The notes: generated by a model from the sequence alone, not told the origin. DNA of 64,000 nt from LH-M37 sp032251315 (GCA_032251315.1 JAVVEE010000001.1:1-64000), one strand, 5' to 3'; numbered from the stretch's first letter, positions 53,006 through 62,862 are shown. Program-made: numbers and translations.

Positions 53006-53541
53006 TGAAGACAAAATCAAAAAATCTAACGCATAATATTATGGCATTACCAATGCTGGCCCTGCTGGCAACCGGTTGCAGCAAAGAGGTGAGCGACTTA
53101 AACGAGTTCATCGCGCAAACCAAAGCCTCCAGCGTAGGCAGTGTACGCCCGATACCTCAGTTCAAGCCTTATTTGAATTTCAGCTATTCCGCCAGTGATT
53201 TACGTGATCCGTTTGTGGCGGCTGTAACCATCACTGAAGACCCGGGCATTGCGAACAATTCATTGCAACCGGAAAACAACAGACCCAAACAATATCTCGA
53301 ATCTTTCCCTCTTGACGCCTTATCCATGGTTGGCACGCTGGAACAAAACAAGAACACCTGGGGACTTATCAAAGATCCTCAGAATGTAGTCCATCGTGTC
53401 CAGCTGGATAACTACATGGGGAAAAACGAAGGACGCATTAAAAAAATAACAGAAACAAAGATTCATCTGGTGGAAATTGTACCCGATGGTCTCGGTGGCT
53501 ATATTGAGCGCGAAGCATCAATAGCCGTCGGCAATGAGTAA
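53002..53541 (+). CDS. pilP: Type IV pilus lipoprotein PilP
   Basis: This 179-residue lipoprotein has lipobox LLATGC with acylated C26, a disordered linker, and a C-terminal beta domain (ESFPLDALSMVGTLEQNKNTWGLIKDP) that contacts the PilQ secretin. It connects PilNO to the outer membrane pore. Confidence 0.96.
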   Translation: MMKTKSKNLTHNIMALPMLALLATGCSKEVSDLNEFIAQTKASSVGSVRPIPQFKPYLNFSYSASDLRDPFVAAVTITEDPGIANNSLQPENNRPKQYLESFPLDALSMVGTLEQNKNTWGLIKDPQNVVHRVQLDNYMGKNEGRIKKITETKIHLVEIVPDGLGGYIEREASIAVGNE

Positions 53542-53556
53542 CGCGTGGAGCGAGAT

Positions 53557-55782
53557 ATGAAAACAACAATAACAAACAATCTTAATAACGGGAACAGTCT
53601 TTATGGAGTGCAGAAATTTCTGACGCTTCTGATGATGTTACTCTGTTTTGGCAGCAGCTCTGCGCTAGCCCAGCAGAACATGATTGAATCCATCCAATAC
53701 AACACCTTGCCCGGCAATCGTGTGCAGCTGGTTCTGGAAATGAGCCGGCAGGCCGTCAAACCATTAAGCTTCACCATTGACGACCCCGCGCGCATCGTTT
53801 TTGATTTTGCAGATACCGGCAGCACCCTGCCCAAAAAACAACAGCCTATAGGCGTTGGACCCGCTCAGTCCGTTATCGCCATCAGCGCTAAAGACCGGAC
53901 TCGCGTCATACTGAACGTCACCGAAGTTATTCCTTATCAGGTCACCACCAAAGATAACAGCATATTAATCACTCTAGACAGTGACGCCACAGGCACTACT
54001 TTTGCCGCCCAGTCGAAAGATGAGTCATCGCGTTTTGCCGAAGATGATGCACAGGTGACAGATCGCGCAAGGTACTCCGATGTCACCCGCGGTATCCGCA
54101 ATATTGATTTCCGCCGTGGCGAAAACGGCGAAGGACGCGTCATCGTTACGCTTACCGAAAGCAACATTCCCATGGATATCAGTGAAGAATTTGGCAAGGT
54201 TGTGGTGAAATTCATTAACTCCGATCTTCCCGATAACCTGCATCAATCACTCGATGTTCTTGACTTTGCCACGCCGGTTAAAACCATCAGCAGTTTCGAA
54301 AAAGATGACAATGTCCGCATTGAAATCGAACCGGCAACCCGGGACTTTGAACATGTCGCTTATCAGGCGGATAACATCTTCACGATAGAGCTCAAGCCTA
54401 TTTCAGAAGATGAGCTGGAAGAACAGAACAAAGCCAAGTTCGGTTATACCGGGGAGCGCCTGTCACTCAACTTTCAGGATATTCCTGTACGTGCCGTCCT
54501 GCAGTTGATCGCCGACTTCACCGGCCTGAACGTTGTGGTCAGTGATTCGGTTAGCGGCAACCTTACCCTGCGCTTACAGAATGTTCCCTGGGACCAGGCG
54601 CTGGATATCATCCTGAAGTCAAAAGGTCTGTCCAAACGCGAATCCGGCAATGTCATGCTGGTCGCGCCCAGCGAAGAGATTGCTGCTCAGGAAAAAATTG
54701 ACCTTGAAGCTTCGCAAGCCATTACCGACCTGGCACCCATTCGTAGCGCCTTCTTTACTGTCAATTTTGCCAAGGTCACTGAACTGGAAGCATTGTTTTC
54801 CGGTGGTGGCGGTGAAGGTGGCGAAGGCGGTGCTGGCGGAAGCCTGTTATCGTCTCGGGGCAGCGTTATCATCGATGAACGCACCAATACGCTGATAGTC
54901 AAAGACACCGACGAGGTTATCGGTGAAATACGTCGCATCCTTAACCAGCTGGATGTTCCCATTCGCCAGGTGCTCATTGGCTCACGAATCGTCATCGCTT
55001 CGGATAACTTCTCGAAAGAGCTCGGCGCGAGATTTGGCGTAAGCAATATCAGCAGCAACGGCGCCGATGGTGTCAATACTCTCTCCGGCACCATTAACGG
55101 CACCAATGCCGTCAATTCAGATGCGATTGACAACATCATGACTACCGGCAATGCCCTCCCTGTCAGTCATCCTCTGGGTTCTACTGGCGGACGATTTGAT
55201 CGTCTGGGCGTAAACCTGCCCGCCGTTGGCCCGAATGTTGGTGCCATTGCCTTCTCGGTGCTTAAAGGAGGCACACTGGTCGATCTGGAAATTTCCGCCA
55301 TGCAGAACGAGAGCAAGGGCGAGGTTATCTCCAGTCCCCGCGTGGTCACTGCTGATCGACATGAAGCCTTTATTGAACAGGGCGTTGAAATCCCTTATCT
55401 GTCCGCATCATCCAGCGGTGCCACTTCGGTGGAGTTCAAGAAAGCGGTGCTGAGCATCAAGGTCACCCCGCAGATCACCCCGGACGACAGAATCATCATG
55501 GACCTGACTGTTAACAAGGACTCCGTCGGCCAGGTGTTCGGCGGCATTCCCAGTATCGATACCCGTGAAGTCCAGACCCAGGTTCTGGTTAATAACGGCG
55601 ACACCATTGTACTGGGCGGCATTTACGAGCAGATCGTCAGTAACGATGTCGACAAGATCCCCCTCCTGGGCGATTTGCCACTACTGGGCTTTCTATTTAG
55701 ACATACCATTGAAAGTGACCAGAAAGCAGAGCTGCTGATATTTGTTACCCCCAAAATCCTGAAAGATTCGCTCTCTTTATAA
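53557..55782 (+). CDS. pilQ: Type IV pilus secretin PilQ
   Basis: The frame begins at GTG 53545, but ATG 53557 has GGAG in front and gives a 741-residue protein with a signal peptide (to about SSALAQQ). It has AMIN-type domains (PGNRVQLVLEMSR; residues ~180-270), an STN/N0 domain (LSLNFQDIPVRAVLQLIADFTGLNVVVSD), an N1 domain, and the secretin pore with VPYLSASS and the terminal PLLGDLPLLGFLFR. It forms the outer-membrane pilus gate, which may also take up DNA. Confidence 0.97.
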   Translation: MKTTITNNLNNGNSLYGVQKFLTLLMMLLCFGSSSALAQQNMIESIQYNTLPGNRVQLVLEMSRQAVKPLSFTIDDPARIVFDFADTGSTLPKKQQPIGVGPAQSVIAISAKDRTRVILNVTEVIPYQVTTKDNSILITLDSDATGTTFAAQSKDESSRFAEDDAQVTDRARYSDVTRGIRNIDFRRGENGEGRVIVTLTESNIPMDISEEFGKVVVKFINSDLPDNLHQSLDVLDFATPVKTISSFEKDDNVRIEIEPATRDFEHVAYQADNIFTIELKPISEDELEEQNKAKFGYTGERLSLNFQDIPVRAVLQLIADFTGLNVVVSDSVSGNLTLRLQNVPWDQALDIILKSKGLSKRESGNVMLVAPSEEIAAQEKIDLEASQAITDLAPIRSAFFTVNFAKVTELEALFSGGGGEGGEGGAGGSLLSSRGSVIIDERTNTLIVKDTDEVIGEIRRILNQLDVPIRQVLIGSRIVIASDNFSKELGARFGVSNISSNGADGVNTLSGTINGTNAVNSDAIDNIMTTGNALPVSHPLGSTGGRFDRLGVNLPAVGPNVGAIAFSVLKGGTLVDLEISAMQNESKGEVISSPRVVTADRHEAFIEQGVEIPYLSASSSGATSVEFKKAVLSIKVTPQITPDDRIIMDLTVNKDSVGQVFGGIPSIDTREVQTQVLVNNGDTIVLGGIYEQIVSNDVDKIPLLGDLPLLGFLFRHTIESDQKAELLIFVTPKILKDSLSL

Positions 55783-55803
55783 TTTGAACTAAAGGTAAGA
55801 GTC

Positions 55804-56778
55804 ATGCAAATAATGAACTACAAATTATCGGCCCTTCATAATGATTGTGTCACTTTTAGGAACAGGATGTGCGGAAGAAGAAGTGCTTCAGAAACCAGGC
55901 AGTACTGCAAATGTTGGTACCGTAGCACATAAAAACTTCTCTATACTTTTCAGCGAAGTAGACCCGACCGTTATAGATTCAGATGATATTTTCACAGAAA
56001 CAAGTATTGACGTTACAGCCCATATTGGTGATCGTAATAACGAGACCATAACAGATCCTTTCACAATATATTTTTAAATCAGAATATGGCCTGATTAAGC
56101 CAAGCTGTGTCACCGATGAAACTGGAAGCTGCTCAGTCGTCTGGCACGCGATCAAAAGACCTGAGGCAGGCGGTCACTGGTAGTGACGGCTTTACCACCA
56201 TCGTTGCTTAAACCAGTGGTGAAGAATCTTTCACCGATAATAATGGTAATGGAATATTTGATGACAATGACACGGGCGCTTTCAATGATCTGGAAGAACC
56301 CTATATTAACTTGAATTTACGTAGCGACTTTAACGACAGTATTTTTGATGGCAATGATGTCGTTATAGACACTGTAAGCGGTAACGACCTGACTGGTGTC
56401 AACAGCATACACGATATTGGAGACGGCCTGCTCAATGGCGGTGGCTGCACACATTCGTCACTTTGCAGCTCCACAGTCCGCAATGCAATGATATGGGTTG
56501 CCTCAGCCAACAGCATAATAAGTACACCGACCTGGGCTTACAGTGTTAGCGGCACGATCAGCGGCCTGACTGGCAGTGTTACATTACAAAATAATGATGT
56601 AGATAATCTCACTGTTCCTACAGATGGCAACTTCACCTTTGCCACCGCCATTGACGATGGCGGTACATATAGCGTAACCGTATCAGTACAGCCGACAGGT
56701 CAAACATGTACTGTAACTAATGGCAGTGGCACGATTAATGCCACTAATGTAACCACCGTAACCATTACCTGCATCTAG
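55804..56778 (+). pseudogene. Decayed lipoprotein / Ig-like domain protein after pilQ
   Basis: A lipoprotein-like start (MQIMNYKLSAL at 55804, AAGGTAAGAG upstream) continues in a second frame with lipobox SLLGTGC (55841 on), then in a third frame (FKSEYGLIKPSCVTDETGSC, from 56073), then back in the first frame, where TAA interrupts IVA-stop-TSGEESFTDNNGNG (about 56210). The last part is open to 56778 and ends in a cysteine-containing repeat (GSVTLQNNDVDNLTV...QTCTVTNGSG). At least three frameshifts and one nonsense codon point to an old pseudogene of a ~320-residue surface protein. One shift falls in a run of five T. Confidence 0.7.
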
Positions 56779-56800
56779 CCATCTTTTGTTTTTGCCTCTT

Positions 56801-56828
56801 AAAGAAGCGACCCAAGGGTCGCTTCTTT
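56801..56828 (+). terminator. Terminator closing the pil region
   Basis: AAAGAAGCGACCC (56801-56813) and GGGTCGCTTCTTT (56816-56828) are perfect inverted 13-base arms. The stem ends in A/T-rich flanks and separates the pseudogene from aroK. Confidence 0.8.
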
Positions 56829-56901
56829 AATTCAGGTCTGCAACCGCAAACACCTACAAGGTGTTGCTTCTATCTGCATGAGCAGCTAGGCTTTCGCCGT
56901 T

Positions 56902-57426
56902 ATGAGTACACATTCAAATATCTTCCTCATCGGCCCCATGGGCGCGGGCAAAACCACTATCGGGCGTCAGCTTGCGCGGCGGCTTAATATGGATTTTTAC
57001 GATAGCGACCGCGTTATCGAAGAACGAACCGGGGTGGATATTCCGCTGATTTTTGAAAAGGAGGGTGAAGCCGGGTTTCGTCAGCGCGAGGCGGTGGTGA
57101 TTGATGAGCTCACCATGAAGGAGCGCATCGTCCTGGCCACGGGCGGCGGCGCGGTTCTGGATGAAAACAACCGCCGGCATCTGCAATCACGCGGTACGGT
57201 GTTTTACCTGAGCAGCGATCTGAAGTCGCTGCTGGAACGCACTCATAAGGACAAGAACCGCCCGCTGCTGCACGGTGAAGAGCCCGCCGATGTCATTCTC
57301 ACTCGGCTGATTGAGCAGCGCGCCCCCCTGTACCGGGAGACGGCGGACTATATTGTTGACACCAGCAATGACTCGCTACGCCACGTCATTCACGTTATTA
57401 TTAGCCATCTTGATACCACCAATTAG
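56902..57426 (+). CDS. aroK: Shikimate kinase
   Basis: This 174-residue P-loop kinase phosphorylates shikimate in aromatic synthesis. Motifs are IGPMGAGKTTIGRQLA (about residues 10-25), the shikimate-binding DSDRVIEERTGVDI, GEAGFRQREA, and ATGGGAVL; the lid arginine is in KDKNRPLL. It is followed by aroB after 19 bases, the usual pilQ-aroK-aroB order. Confidence 0.96.
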   Translation: MSTHSNIFLIGPMGAGKTTIGRQLARRLNMDFYDSDRVIEERTGVDIPLIFEKEGEAGFRQREAVVIDELTMKERIVLATGGGAVLDENNRRHLQSRGTVFYLSSDLKSLLERTHKDKNRPLLHGEEPADVILTRLIEQRAPLYRETADYIVDTSNDSLRHVIHVIISHLDTTN

Positions 57427-57445
57427 CGAATGCTGAAGCAACACC

Positions 57446-58537
57446 ATGTCTGAATACTCCACGCTCCAGGTTGATCTGGGTGAGCGCAGTTATCCGATTT
57501 ACATCGGGGAGAACCTGCTCGATCAAACCGATATTCTGAAAAAACACATCCCCGGCAACAGCGTGCTGATCGTTAGCAATGAAACCGTGGCGCCGCTGTA
57601 TCTGCAAAAAGTCGAAGCCCTGCTCTCCGGCCTGCGCTACCACAGCGTGATTTTGCCTGATGGCGAAGAATATAAAAACCTGGACGTGCTCAACAGCATT
57701 TTTGATGCCCTGCTGACTCACCGTCTGGATCGCAATACCACCATTATCGCCCTCGGTGGCGGTGTGGTCGGCGACATGGCCGGTTTTGCCGCCGCCACTT
57801 ATCAGCGCGGCGTGCATCTGATTCAGATTCCCACCACCCTGCTCTCGCAGGTCGATTCATCGGTGGGCGGCAAAACCGGTGTCAATCACCCGCTGGGCAA
57901 AAACATGATCGGCGCTTTCTACCAGCCATGCGCGGTCATCGCCGACACCAACACCCTGGACACGCTGGACGACCGGCAACTGAGCGCCGGCCTTGCCGAA
58001 GTCATCAAGTATGGTCTGATCCGTGATGCCGGATTTTTTGCCTGGATCGAGCAAAACATGAACGCGCTGCTGCAACGCGATCATCAGGCACTGGCCTATG
58101 CCATTAAAGTTTCCTGCCAGACCAAGGCCGACATTGTCGCCGCCGACGAAAGGGAAAGCGGTCAGCGCGCCCTGCTCAATCTGGGCCACACTTTCGGTCA
58201 TGCCATCGAAACCGGCATGGGTTACGGCGTCTGGCTGCACGGTGAGGCGGTTGGCACCGGCATGTGCATCGCGGCGAAAATGTCGGCCCTGCTGGGCTGG
58301 CTCAACGAGGAACAGGTGCAGCGCATTATAGCGATTATGCAGAGCGCCAAACTGCCCACCACTGCCCCCGAGAGTCTCGGTGAACAGCGGTTTCTGGATT
58401 TGATGTCGGTCGATAAAAAAGTGCTTGATGGTACACTCCGACTTATTCTGCTGAAAGACATCGGCCATGCAATAATAACCAGCGATTACACACCTGATCA
58501 GCTCACGCAGGCGATCCGCATCAGCTACACCACATAA
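57446..58537 (+). CDS. aroB: 3-dehydroquinate synthase
   Basis: This 363-residue NAD- and zinc-dependent enzyme makes dehydroquinate. GGGVVGDMAGFAAATYQRG, PTTLLSQVDSSVGGKTGVNH, the metal-binding glutamate and histidines (LAEVIKYGLI; NLGHTFGHAIE; LHGEAV) are all intact. It supplies chorismate used by trpE here. Confidence 0.97.
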   Translation: MSEYSTLQVDLGERSYPIYIGENLLDQTDILKKHIPGNSVLIVSNETVAPLYLQKVEALLSGLRYHSVILPDGEEYKNLDVLNSIFDALLTHRLDRNTTIIALGGGVVGDMAGFAAATYQRGVHLIQIPTTLLSQVDSSVGGKTGVNHPLGKNMIGAFYQPCAVIADTNTLDTLDDRQLSAGLAEVIKYGLIRDAGFFAWIEQNMNALLQRDHQALAYAIKVSCQTKADIVAADERESGQRALLNLGHTFGHAIETGMGYGVWLHGEAVGTGMCIAAKMSALLGWLNEEQVQRIIAIMQSAKLPTTAPESLGEQRFLDLMSVDKKVLDGTLRLILLKDIGHAIITSDYTPDQLTQAIRISYTT

Positions 58538-58551
58538 CCTTGAAGACTATT

Positions 58552-59736
58552 ATGGACAAACCCTACTCCGGCAGCCTGACCGCCTATGCCAGCAACGACA
58601 AGAAATCGCTGGGGCGTGTGCACGATGAAGAGAGTCCGGTCTACCGCAACAACTACCAGCGCGACCGTGACCGTATCATTCATTCAGCCGGTTTTCGTCG
58701 GCTGGAATACAAAACCCAGGTTTTTGTAAATCACGAAGGTGATCTATTTCGTACCCGCCTGACGCATTCACTGGAAGTCGCCCAGATTGCCCGCAGTATT
58801 GCCCGCGAACTCGGCCTGCACGAAGACCTCGCCGAAGCCATCGCGCTGTCACACGACATCGGCCATACCCCGTTCGGTCATGCCGGCCAGACCGCGCTCA
58901 ACCAATGCATGAAAGATCACGGCGGCTTCGAACACAATCTGCAATCGCTGCGCGTAGTCGACAAACTGGAAGAGAAATACGCCGACTTTCAGGGTCTCAA
59001 TCTCACCTTTGAAACCCGTGAAGGCATACTCAAACACTGCTCACAAAAAAATGCGGAAAAACTGGGTCCGGTCGCGCAGCGTTTCCTGGACAAAAGCCAG
59101 CCCAGCCTGGAAGCACAGCTCACGGATTTGTCCGACGAGACCGCCTACAACAACCACGACGTTGACGATGGCCTGCGCTACGGGCTGATCCGCATTGACG
59201 AATTAATGAAAATCGAAGTCTTTCGCAAGCAGCATGACATCGTTAAAAAACGTTACCGCAGTTTGAATGATCGCCACCTGATTCATGAAATAATCCGGCG
59301 TATGATTAACGTCATGGTAGTCGATCTGATCGATACTTCGCGCAGCAATATTAATGCCGCCGGGCTTAAAAGCATTGATGATGTTCGTGCCCAGAGCAGA
59401 CCGTTGATGTCCTTCAGTGAATCGATGTGCGAGCAGAATCTGGAACTGAAGCAGTTCTTGCGCACCCACTTATACCAGCACTATCGCGTGCACAGAATGA
59501 CCCTGAAAGCCTGCTCCATTGTCACCGCCCTGTTTAACGCCTTCATGGATGATCTGCGCATTCTGCCGCCGGAGGCACTGGCGCATTGTAAAGCCCTGGA
59601 AAGCCGCCACGGGCAGGATGGCATCGCTCGCGGCGTCGCCGATTACATTGCCGGCATGACCGATCGTTATGCCATTGTTGAATACGAGCGGATCTTTAAC
59701 CCCCGACAGCTGTCTTTTGTAAACCTGATTCCATAA
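58552..59736 (+). CDS. dgt: dGTPase-like deoxyguanosinetriphosphate triphosphohydrolase
   Basis: This ~394-residue HD-domain enzyme is the short dGTPase-like family. HD motifs are FRTRLTHSLEVAQIAR, ALSHDIGHTPFGHAG and SDETAYNNHDVDDGLR. I choose ATG 58552 (MDKPYSGSL); a TTG four codons upstream (58540) is possible and neither has a clear Shine-Dalgarno. It follows aroB and precedes dnaG. Confidence 0.93.
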   Translation: MDKPYSGSLTAYASNDKKSLGRVHDEESPVYRNNYQRDRDRIIHSAGFRRLEYKTQVFVNHEGDLFRTRLTHSLEVAQIARSIARELGLHEDLAEAIALSHDIGHTPFGHAGQTALNQCMKDHGGFEHNLQSLRVVDKLEEKYADFQGLNLTFETREGILKHCSQKNAEKLGPVAQRFLDKSQPSLEAQLTDLSDETAYNNHDVDDGLRYGLIRIDELMKIEVFRKQHDIVKKRYRSLNDRHLIHEIIRRMINVMVVDLIDTSRSNINAAGLKSIDDVRAQSRPLMSFSESMCEQNLELKQFLRTHLYQHYRVHRMTLKACSIVTALFNAFMDDLRILPPEALAHCKALESRHGQDGIARGVADYIAGMTDRYAIVEYERIFNPRQLSFVNLIP

Positions 59737-59770
59737 CCTCAATAACGCACTCCTAAATTCTAGATCGAGC

Positions 59771-61507
59771 ATGGCTGGACGCATTCCGCAAAATTTTATC
59801 GATGACCTGGTCTCCCGCGCGGATATCGTGGAGGTGGTCAACGCACGCGTGCCGCTGAAGAAAAAAGGCAAGGAGTACACCGCCTGCTGCCCTTTCCATA
59901 ATGAAAAAACGCCCTCCTTTACCGTCAGTGACGGCAAGCAGTTTTATCACTGTTTCGGCTGCGGCGCTCACGGCACGGCGCTGGGTTTTATCATGGAATA
60001 CGAAAACCTCGACTTTGTTGATGCGGTGGAAGCGCTCGCCGCCGAATACAATCTTGACGTGCCCAGAGAGAACAGCCATTTCCACTCCACCGAGAGCAAG
60101 GACAGCAAACAGCCGCTCTACGATATTCTCGAAAAAGCGGCCGAGCTGTTCCGTCAGCAGTTAAAAACTTCCGACAAAGCCATTCAATATTTGCAGCAGC
60201 GGGGGCTGACGGGGGAGGTCGCCAAAACCTATCAAATCGGTTATGCCCCCAATGGCTGGAATTTTTTAACTGACCAGCTGGGCAGTGATAAAACCACCAT
60301 CGAGGCATTAATCGCAACCGGTTTGCTGGTCAACAATGACAAGGGCAATCAATACGATCGTTTTCGTGATCGTATTATCTTCCCCATCACCAACCGACGC
60401 GGGCAGGTGATCGGACTGGGTGGCCGCGTCATTGATCAGGGCGAACCCAAATACCTTAACTCTCCCGAGAACAGCGTTTTTCATAAGGGCCAGGAGTTGT
60501 ACGGCCTGTATGAAGCGCGCAAGGCGGTGCGCAATCTCGAGCACCTGATTATCGTCGAAGGCTACATGGACGTGGTGGCGCTGGCTCAGCACGGCGTTAA
60601 CTATGCGATTGCCTCACTCGGCACCGCCACCACCAGCGAACAGCTGCAACGCGCCTTTCGCACGGTGAGAACACTGATTTTTTGCTACGACGGAGACCAG
60701 GCCGGCAAGAAGGCGGCATGGCGGGCGCTGGAAAACACCCTGCCCCTGTTGCGCGACGGCTTTGAAGCCAAATTTCTTTTTCTGCCCGAAGGCGAAGATC
60801 CGGACTCCATGATCCGCCAGGAAGGCAAGGAAAATTTTGAGCGACGCCTGCTGAGCGCGAAGCCGCTGTCTGAATTTTTATTCGAACATCTCTGCGAAAA
60901 CATCAACCTTGAAAGTTCGGAAGGAAAATCCGCGCTCACTGAAAAAGCCAGGCCCTTGCTGAACAAACTCCCCGACAGCATCTTCAAGGACCTGCTCTTT
61001 CAGGAGCTGGCATCTCGCACCGGCCTCAATGCCGGCAAGCTGCAGGCGGATGAGCCGGTTCAGGCTGTTCGCATCTCTTCCCGGCCACGCTCCAACCGCG
61101 AAGTAAAACAAAATGCTATCCGTGACGCTGTCACCCTGCTCTTGCAGTTCCCTGCACTCTCCTCTGAAATTGAGATTCCGGATAACTTTAAAACGTCGGC
61201 GCTACAGGGATTGCCGCTATTGCACGAAATCGATACGCTGATCAAAAGTAATCCTGAAATCAGTTCATCGGCATTACTGGAACGCTGGCGCAATAATGAA
61301 AACTTTTCCACGCTGCAAAAACTGATGCAGCGGGATGTGGTCGGCTGTGATGAGCCGCAGAATACCAAAGCCATTTTTATTGATACCATCAAAAATCTGA
61401 TTGCCAAGAACAATGACCACCGTTATGAAGCGCTGGAAAAAAAATTGCAGGAAGAAGGGCTGAGCGATACTGAGCTGGAAGAATACAAAACCTACTTTAG
61501 CCGCTAG
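59771..61507 (+). CDS. dnaG: DNA primase
   Basis: This 578-residue enzyme makes RNA primers for replication. It has the CHC2 zinc finger (CCPFHNEKTPSFTV...FHCFGCGAHG-like, residues ~36-66), the RNA polymerase fold with TOPRIM (IVEGYMDVVALAQHG and FCYDGDQAGKKAA), and a C-terminal DnaB-interacting helical domain. It is not next to rpsU and rpoD as in E. coli. Confidence 0.97.
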   Translation: MAGRIPQNFIDDLVSRADIVEVVNARVPLKKKGKEYTACCPFHNEKTPSFTVSDGKQFYHCFGCGAHGTALGFIMEYENLDFVDAVEALAAEYNLDVPRENSHFHSTESKDSKQPLYDILEKAAELFRQQLKTSDKAIQYLQQRGLTGEVAKTYQIGYAPNGWNFLTDQLGSDKTTIEALIATGLLVNNDKGNQYDRFRDRIIFPITNRRGQVIGLGGRVIDQGEPKYLNSPENSVFHKGQELYGLYEARKAVRNLEHLIIVEGYMDVVALAQHGVNYAIASLGTATTSEQLQRAFRTVRTLIFCYDGDQAGKKAAWRALENTLPLLRDGFEAKFLFLPEGEDPDSMIRQEGKENFERRLLSAKPLSEFLFEHLCENINLESSEGKSALTEKARPLLNKLPDSIFKDLLFQELASRTGLNAGKLQADEPVQAVRISSRPRSNREVKQNAIRDAVTLLLQFPALSSEIEIPDNFKTSALQGLPLLHEIDTLIKSNPEISSSALLERWRNNENFSTLQKLMQRDVVGCDEPQNTKAIFIDTIKNLIAKNNDHRYEALEKKLQEEGLSDTELEEYKTYFSR

Positions 61508-61525
61508 CAATTTGTAGCCGGCATG

Positions 61526-61553
61526 TTGACAAGCCTAAAAAATGATGGATAAT
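61526..61553 (+). promoter_or_regulatory. Sigma-70 promoter of the metK leader
   Basis: Consensus TTGACA (61526-61531) and GATAAT (61548-61553) with a 16-base spacer. Transcription should start near 61560, about 130 bases before metK. Confidence 0.75.
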
Positions 61554-61559
61554 GACCGC

Positions 61560-61677
61560 TCTCTAGCGCCAATTTGACTCAGATTGCGGGCGCTTTATAA
61601 ATGCAGCTAAAGCGACTTTGATACCTACACGAACATCAAAAACCCGTTGAAGCTGCGCCTTAACGGGTTTTTTATTG
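61560..61677 (+). ncRNA. Structured metK leader with intrinsic terminator (candidate attenuator)
   Basis: The leader can form AGCGCC/GGCGCT (61565-61570 with 61589-61594, extended by AAT/ATT), TTTGAT/ATCAAA (61617-61622 with 61635-61640), and a terminator AACCCGTT/AACGGGTT (61641-61648 with 61662-61669) followed by TTTTTATT, only ~15 bases before the metK ribosome site. The terminator loop AGCTGCGCC is complementary to GCAGCT (61603-61608) and to GGCGC (61589-61593), so upstream RNA could pair with it. I do not recognise a known SAM riboswitch class. Confidence 0.55.
61641..61677 (+). terminator. Intrinsic terminator in the metK leader
   Basis: A stem of 8 perfect pairs, extendable to 11-13 with flanking A-T and a G-U pair, a nine-base loop and a T run. 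It could end dnaG transcription, but its position after a separate promoter makes it a regulatory terminator for metK. Confidence 0.85.
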
Positions 61678-61690
61678 CAGGTAACAAAAT

Positions 61691-62848
61691 ATGAATGACT
61701 ACTTATTTACATCCGAATCAGTTTCTGAAGGCCACCCCGATAAGGTCGCCGATCAAATCTCAGACGCGGTGCTCGACGCCATCCTGGAGCAGGATACCAA
61801 AGCCCGTGTTGCCTGCGAAACGCTGGTCAATACCGGCATGGTGATACTGGCTGGCGAGATCACCACCGAAGCCTGGGTCGACATGCAGGAAATCGTCCGC
61901 CAGACCGTGAAACGCATTGGCTACAACCATTCCGACATGGGCTTCGACTGGGAGTCGTGCGCGGTTATCACCTCCATCGACAAACAGTCCGCCGATATTG
62001 CCATGGGCGTAAATGAGTCAGAAGATCACGAACAGGGTGCGGGCGATCAGGGCCTGATGTTTGGATATGCCAGCAATGAGACCGATGTACTCATGCCCGC
62101 GCCTATCACCTATGCCCACAAACTGGTGAAGCGTCAGGCTGAAGTTCGCAAGAATGGCACGCTTTCATGGCTGCGCCCCGACGCCAAAAGTCAGGTGACT
62201 TTCCGTTATGAAAACGATAAGCCGGTAGGCATTGATGCGGTGGTTCTATCCACACAGCATAATCCGGATATCACCCTGGAAATTCTGCGTGAAGCGGTGA
62301 TGGATGAAATCATCAAACCGATTCTGCCCGCTGAGTGGCTGGATAAAGATACCAAATACTTCATCAACCCGACCGGCAATTTTGTCATCGGCGGCCCGGT
62401 CGGCGACTGCGGCCTGACCGGTCGCAAGATCATCGTGGACACCTACGGCGGCATGGCCCGTCATGGTGGCGGCGCGTTCTCCGGCAAGGACCCATCCAAA
62501 GTTGACCGCTCTGCCGCTTACGCCGGACGCTATGTGGCGAAAAACATCGTCGCTGCCGGACTGGCCGACAGGTGTGAAATTCAGGTCTCCTACGCCATTG
62601 GCGTGGCTGAACCCACCTCGATTTCGGTACAGACTTTCGGCACCGGAAAAATCAGTGATGACAAGATTGTTGAACTGGTACGTGCACACTTCAATCTCAA
62701 GCCCAAAGGCCTGATTCAGATGCTCGACCTGCTGCGCCCGATCTACGGCAATACCGCTGCCTATGGCCACTTCGGACGTGAAGAGCCTGACTTTAGCTGG
62801 GAAAAAACCGATAAAGCGGCTGCACTAAAGGACGCAGCTGGGCTATAA
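61691..62848 (+). CDS. metK: S-adenosylmethionine synthetase
   Basis: This 385-residue enzyme makes S-adenosylmethionine from methionine and ATP. SESVSEGHPDKVADQISDAVLD, the GAGDQGLMFGYA nucleotide loop, and the GGGAFSGKDPSKVDRSAAY block are all present. CAGGTAA precedes the ATG. The gene is followed by the SAH riboswitch and ahcY, so synthesis and recycling of the methyl carrier are adjacent. Confidence 0.98.
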   Translation: MNDYLFTSESVSEGHPDKVADQISDAVLDAILEQDTKARVACETLVNTGMVILAGEITTEAWVDMQEIVRQTVKRIGYNHSDMGFDWESCAVITSIDKQSADIAMGVNESEDHEQGAGDQGLMFGYASNETDVLMPAPITYAHKLVKRQAEVRKNGTLSWLRPDAKSQVTFRYENDKPVGIDAVVLSTQHNPDITLEILREAVMDEIIKPILPAEWLDKDTKYFINPTGNFVIGGPVGDCGLTGRKIIVDTYGGMARHGGGAFSGKDPSKVDRSAAYAGRYVAKNIVAAGLADRCEIQVSYAIGVAEPTSISVQTFGTGKISDDKIVELVRAHFNLKPKGLIQMLDLLRPIYGNTAAYGHFGREEPDFSWEKTDKAAALKDAAGL

Positions 62849-62849
62849 T
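62844..62849 (+). promoter_or_regulatory. -10 box of the ahcY promoter
   Basis: A consensus TATAAT overlaps the metK stop codon (CTA-TAA). The -35 region at the correct distance (TGCACT, 62821-62826) is poor. Transcription would begin about eight bases before the riboswitch, a fitting position. Confidence 0.55.
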
Positions 62850-62862
62850 CCTTTTTCAATTT

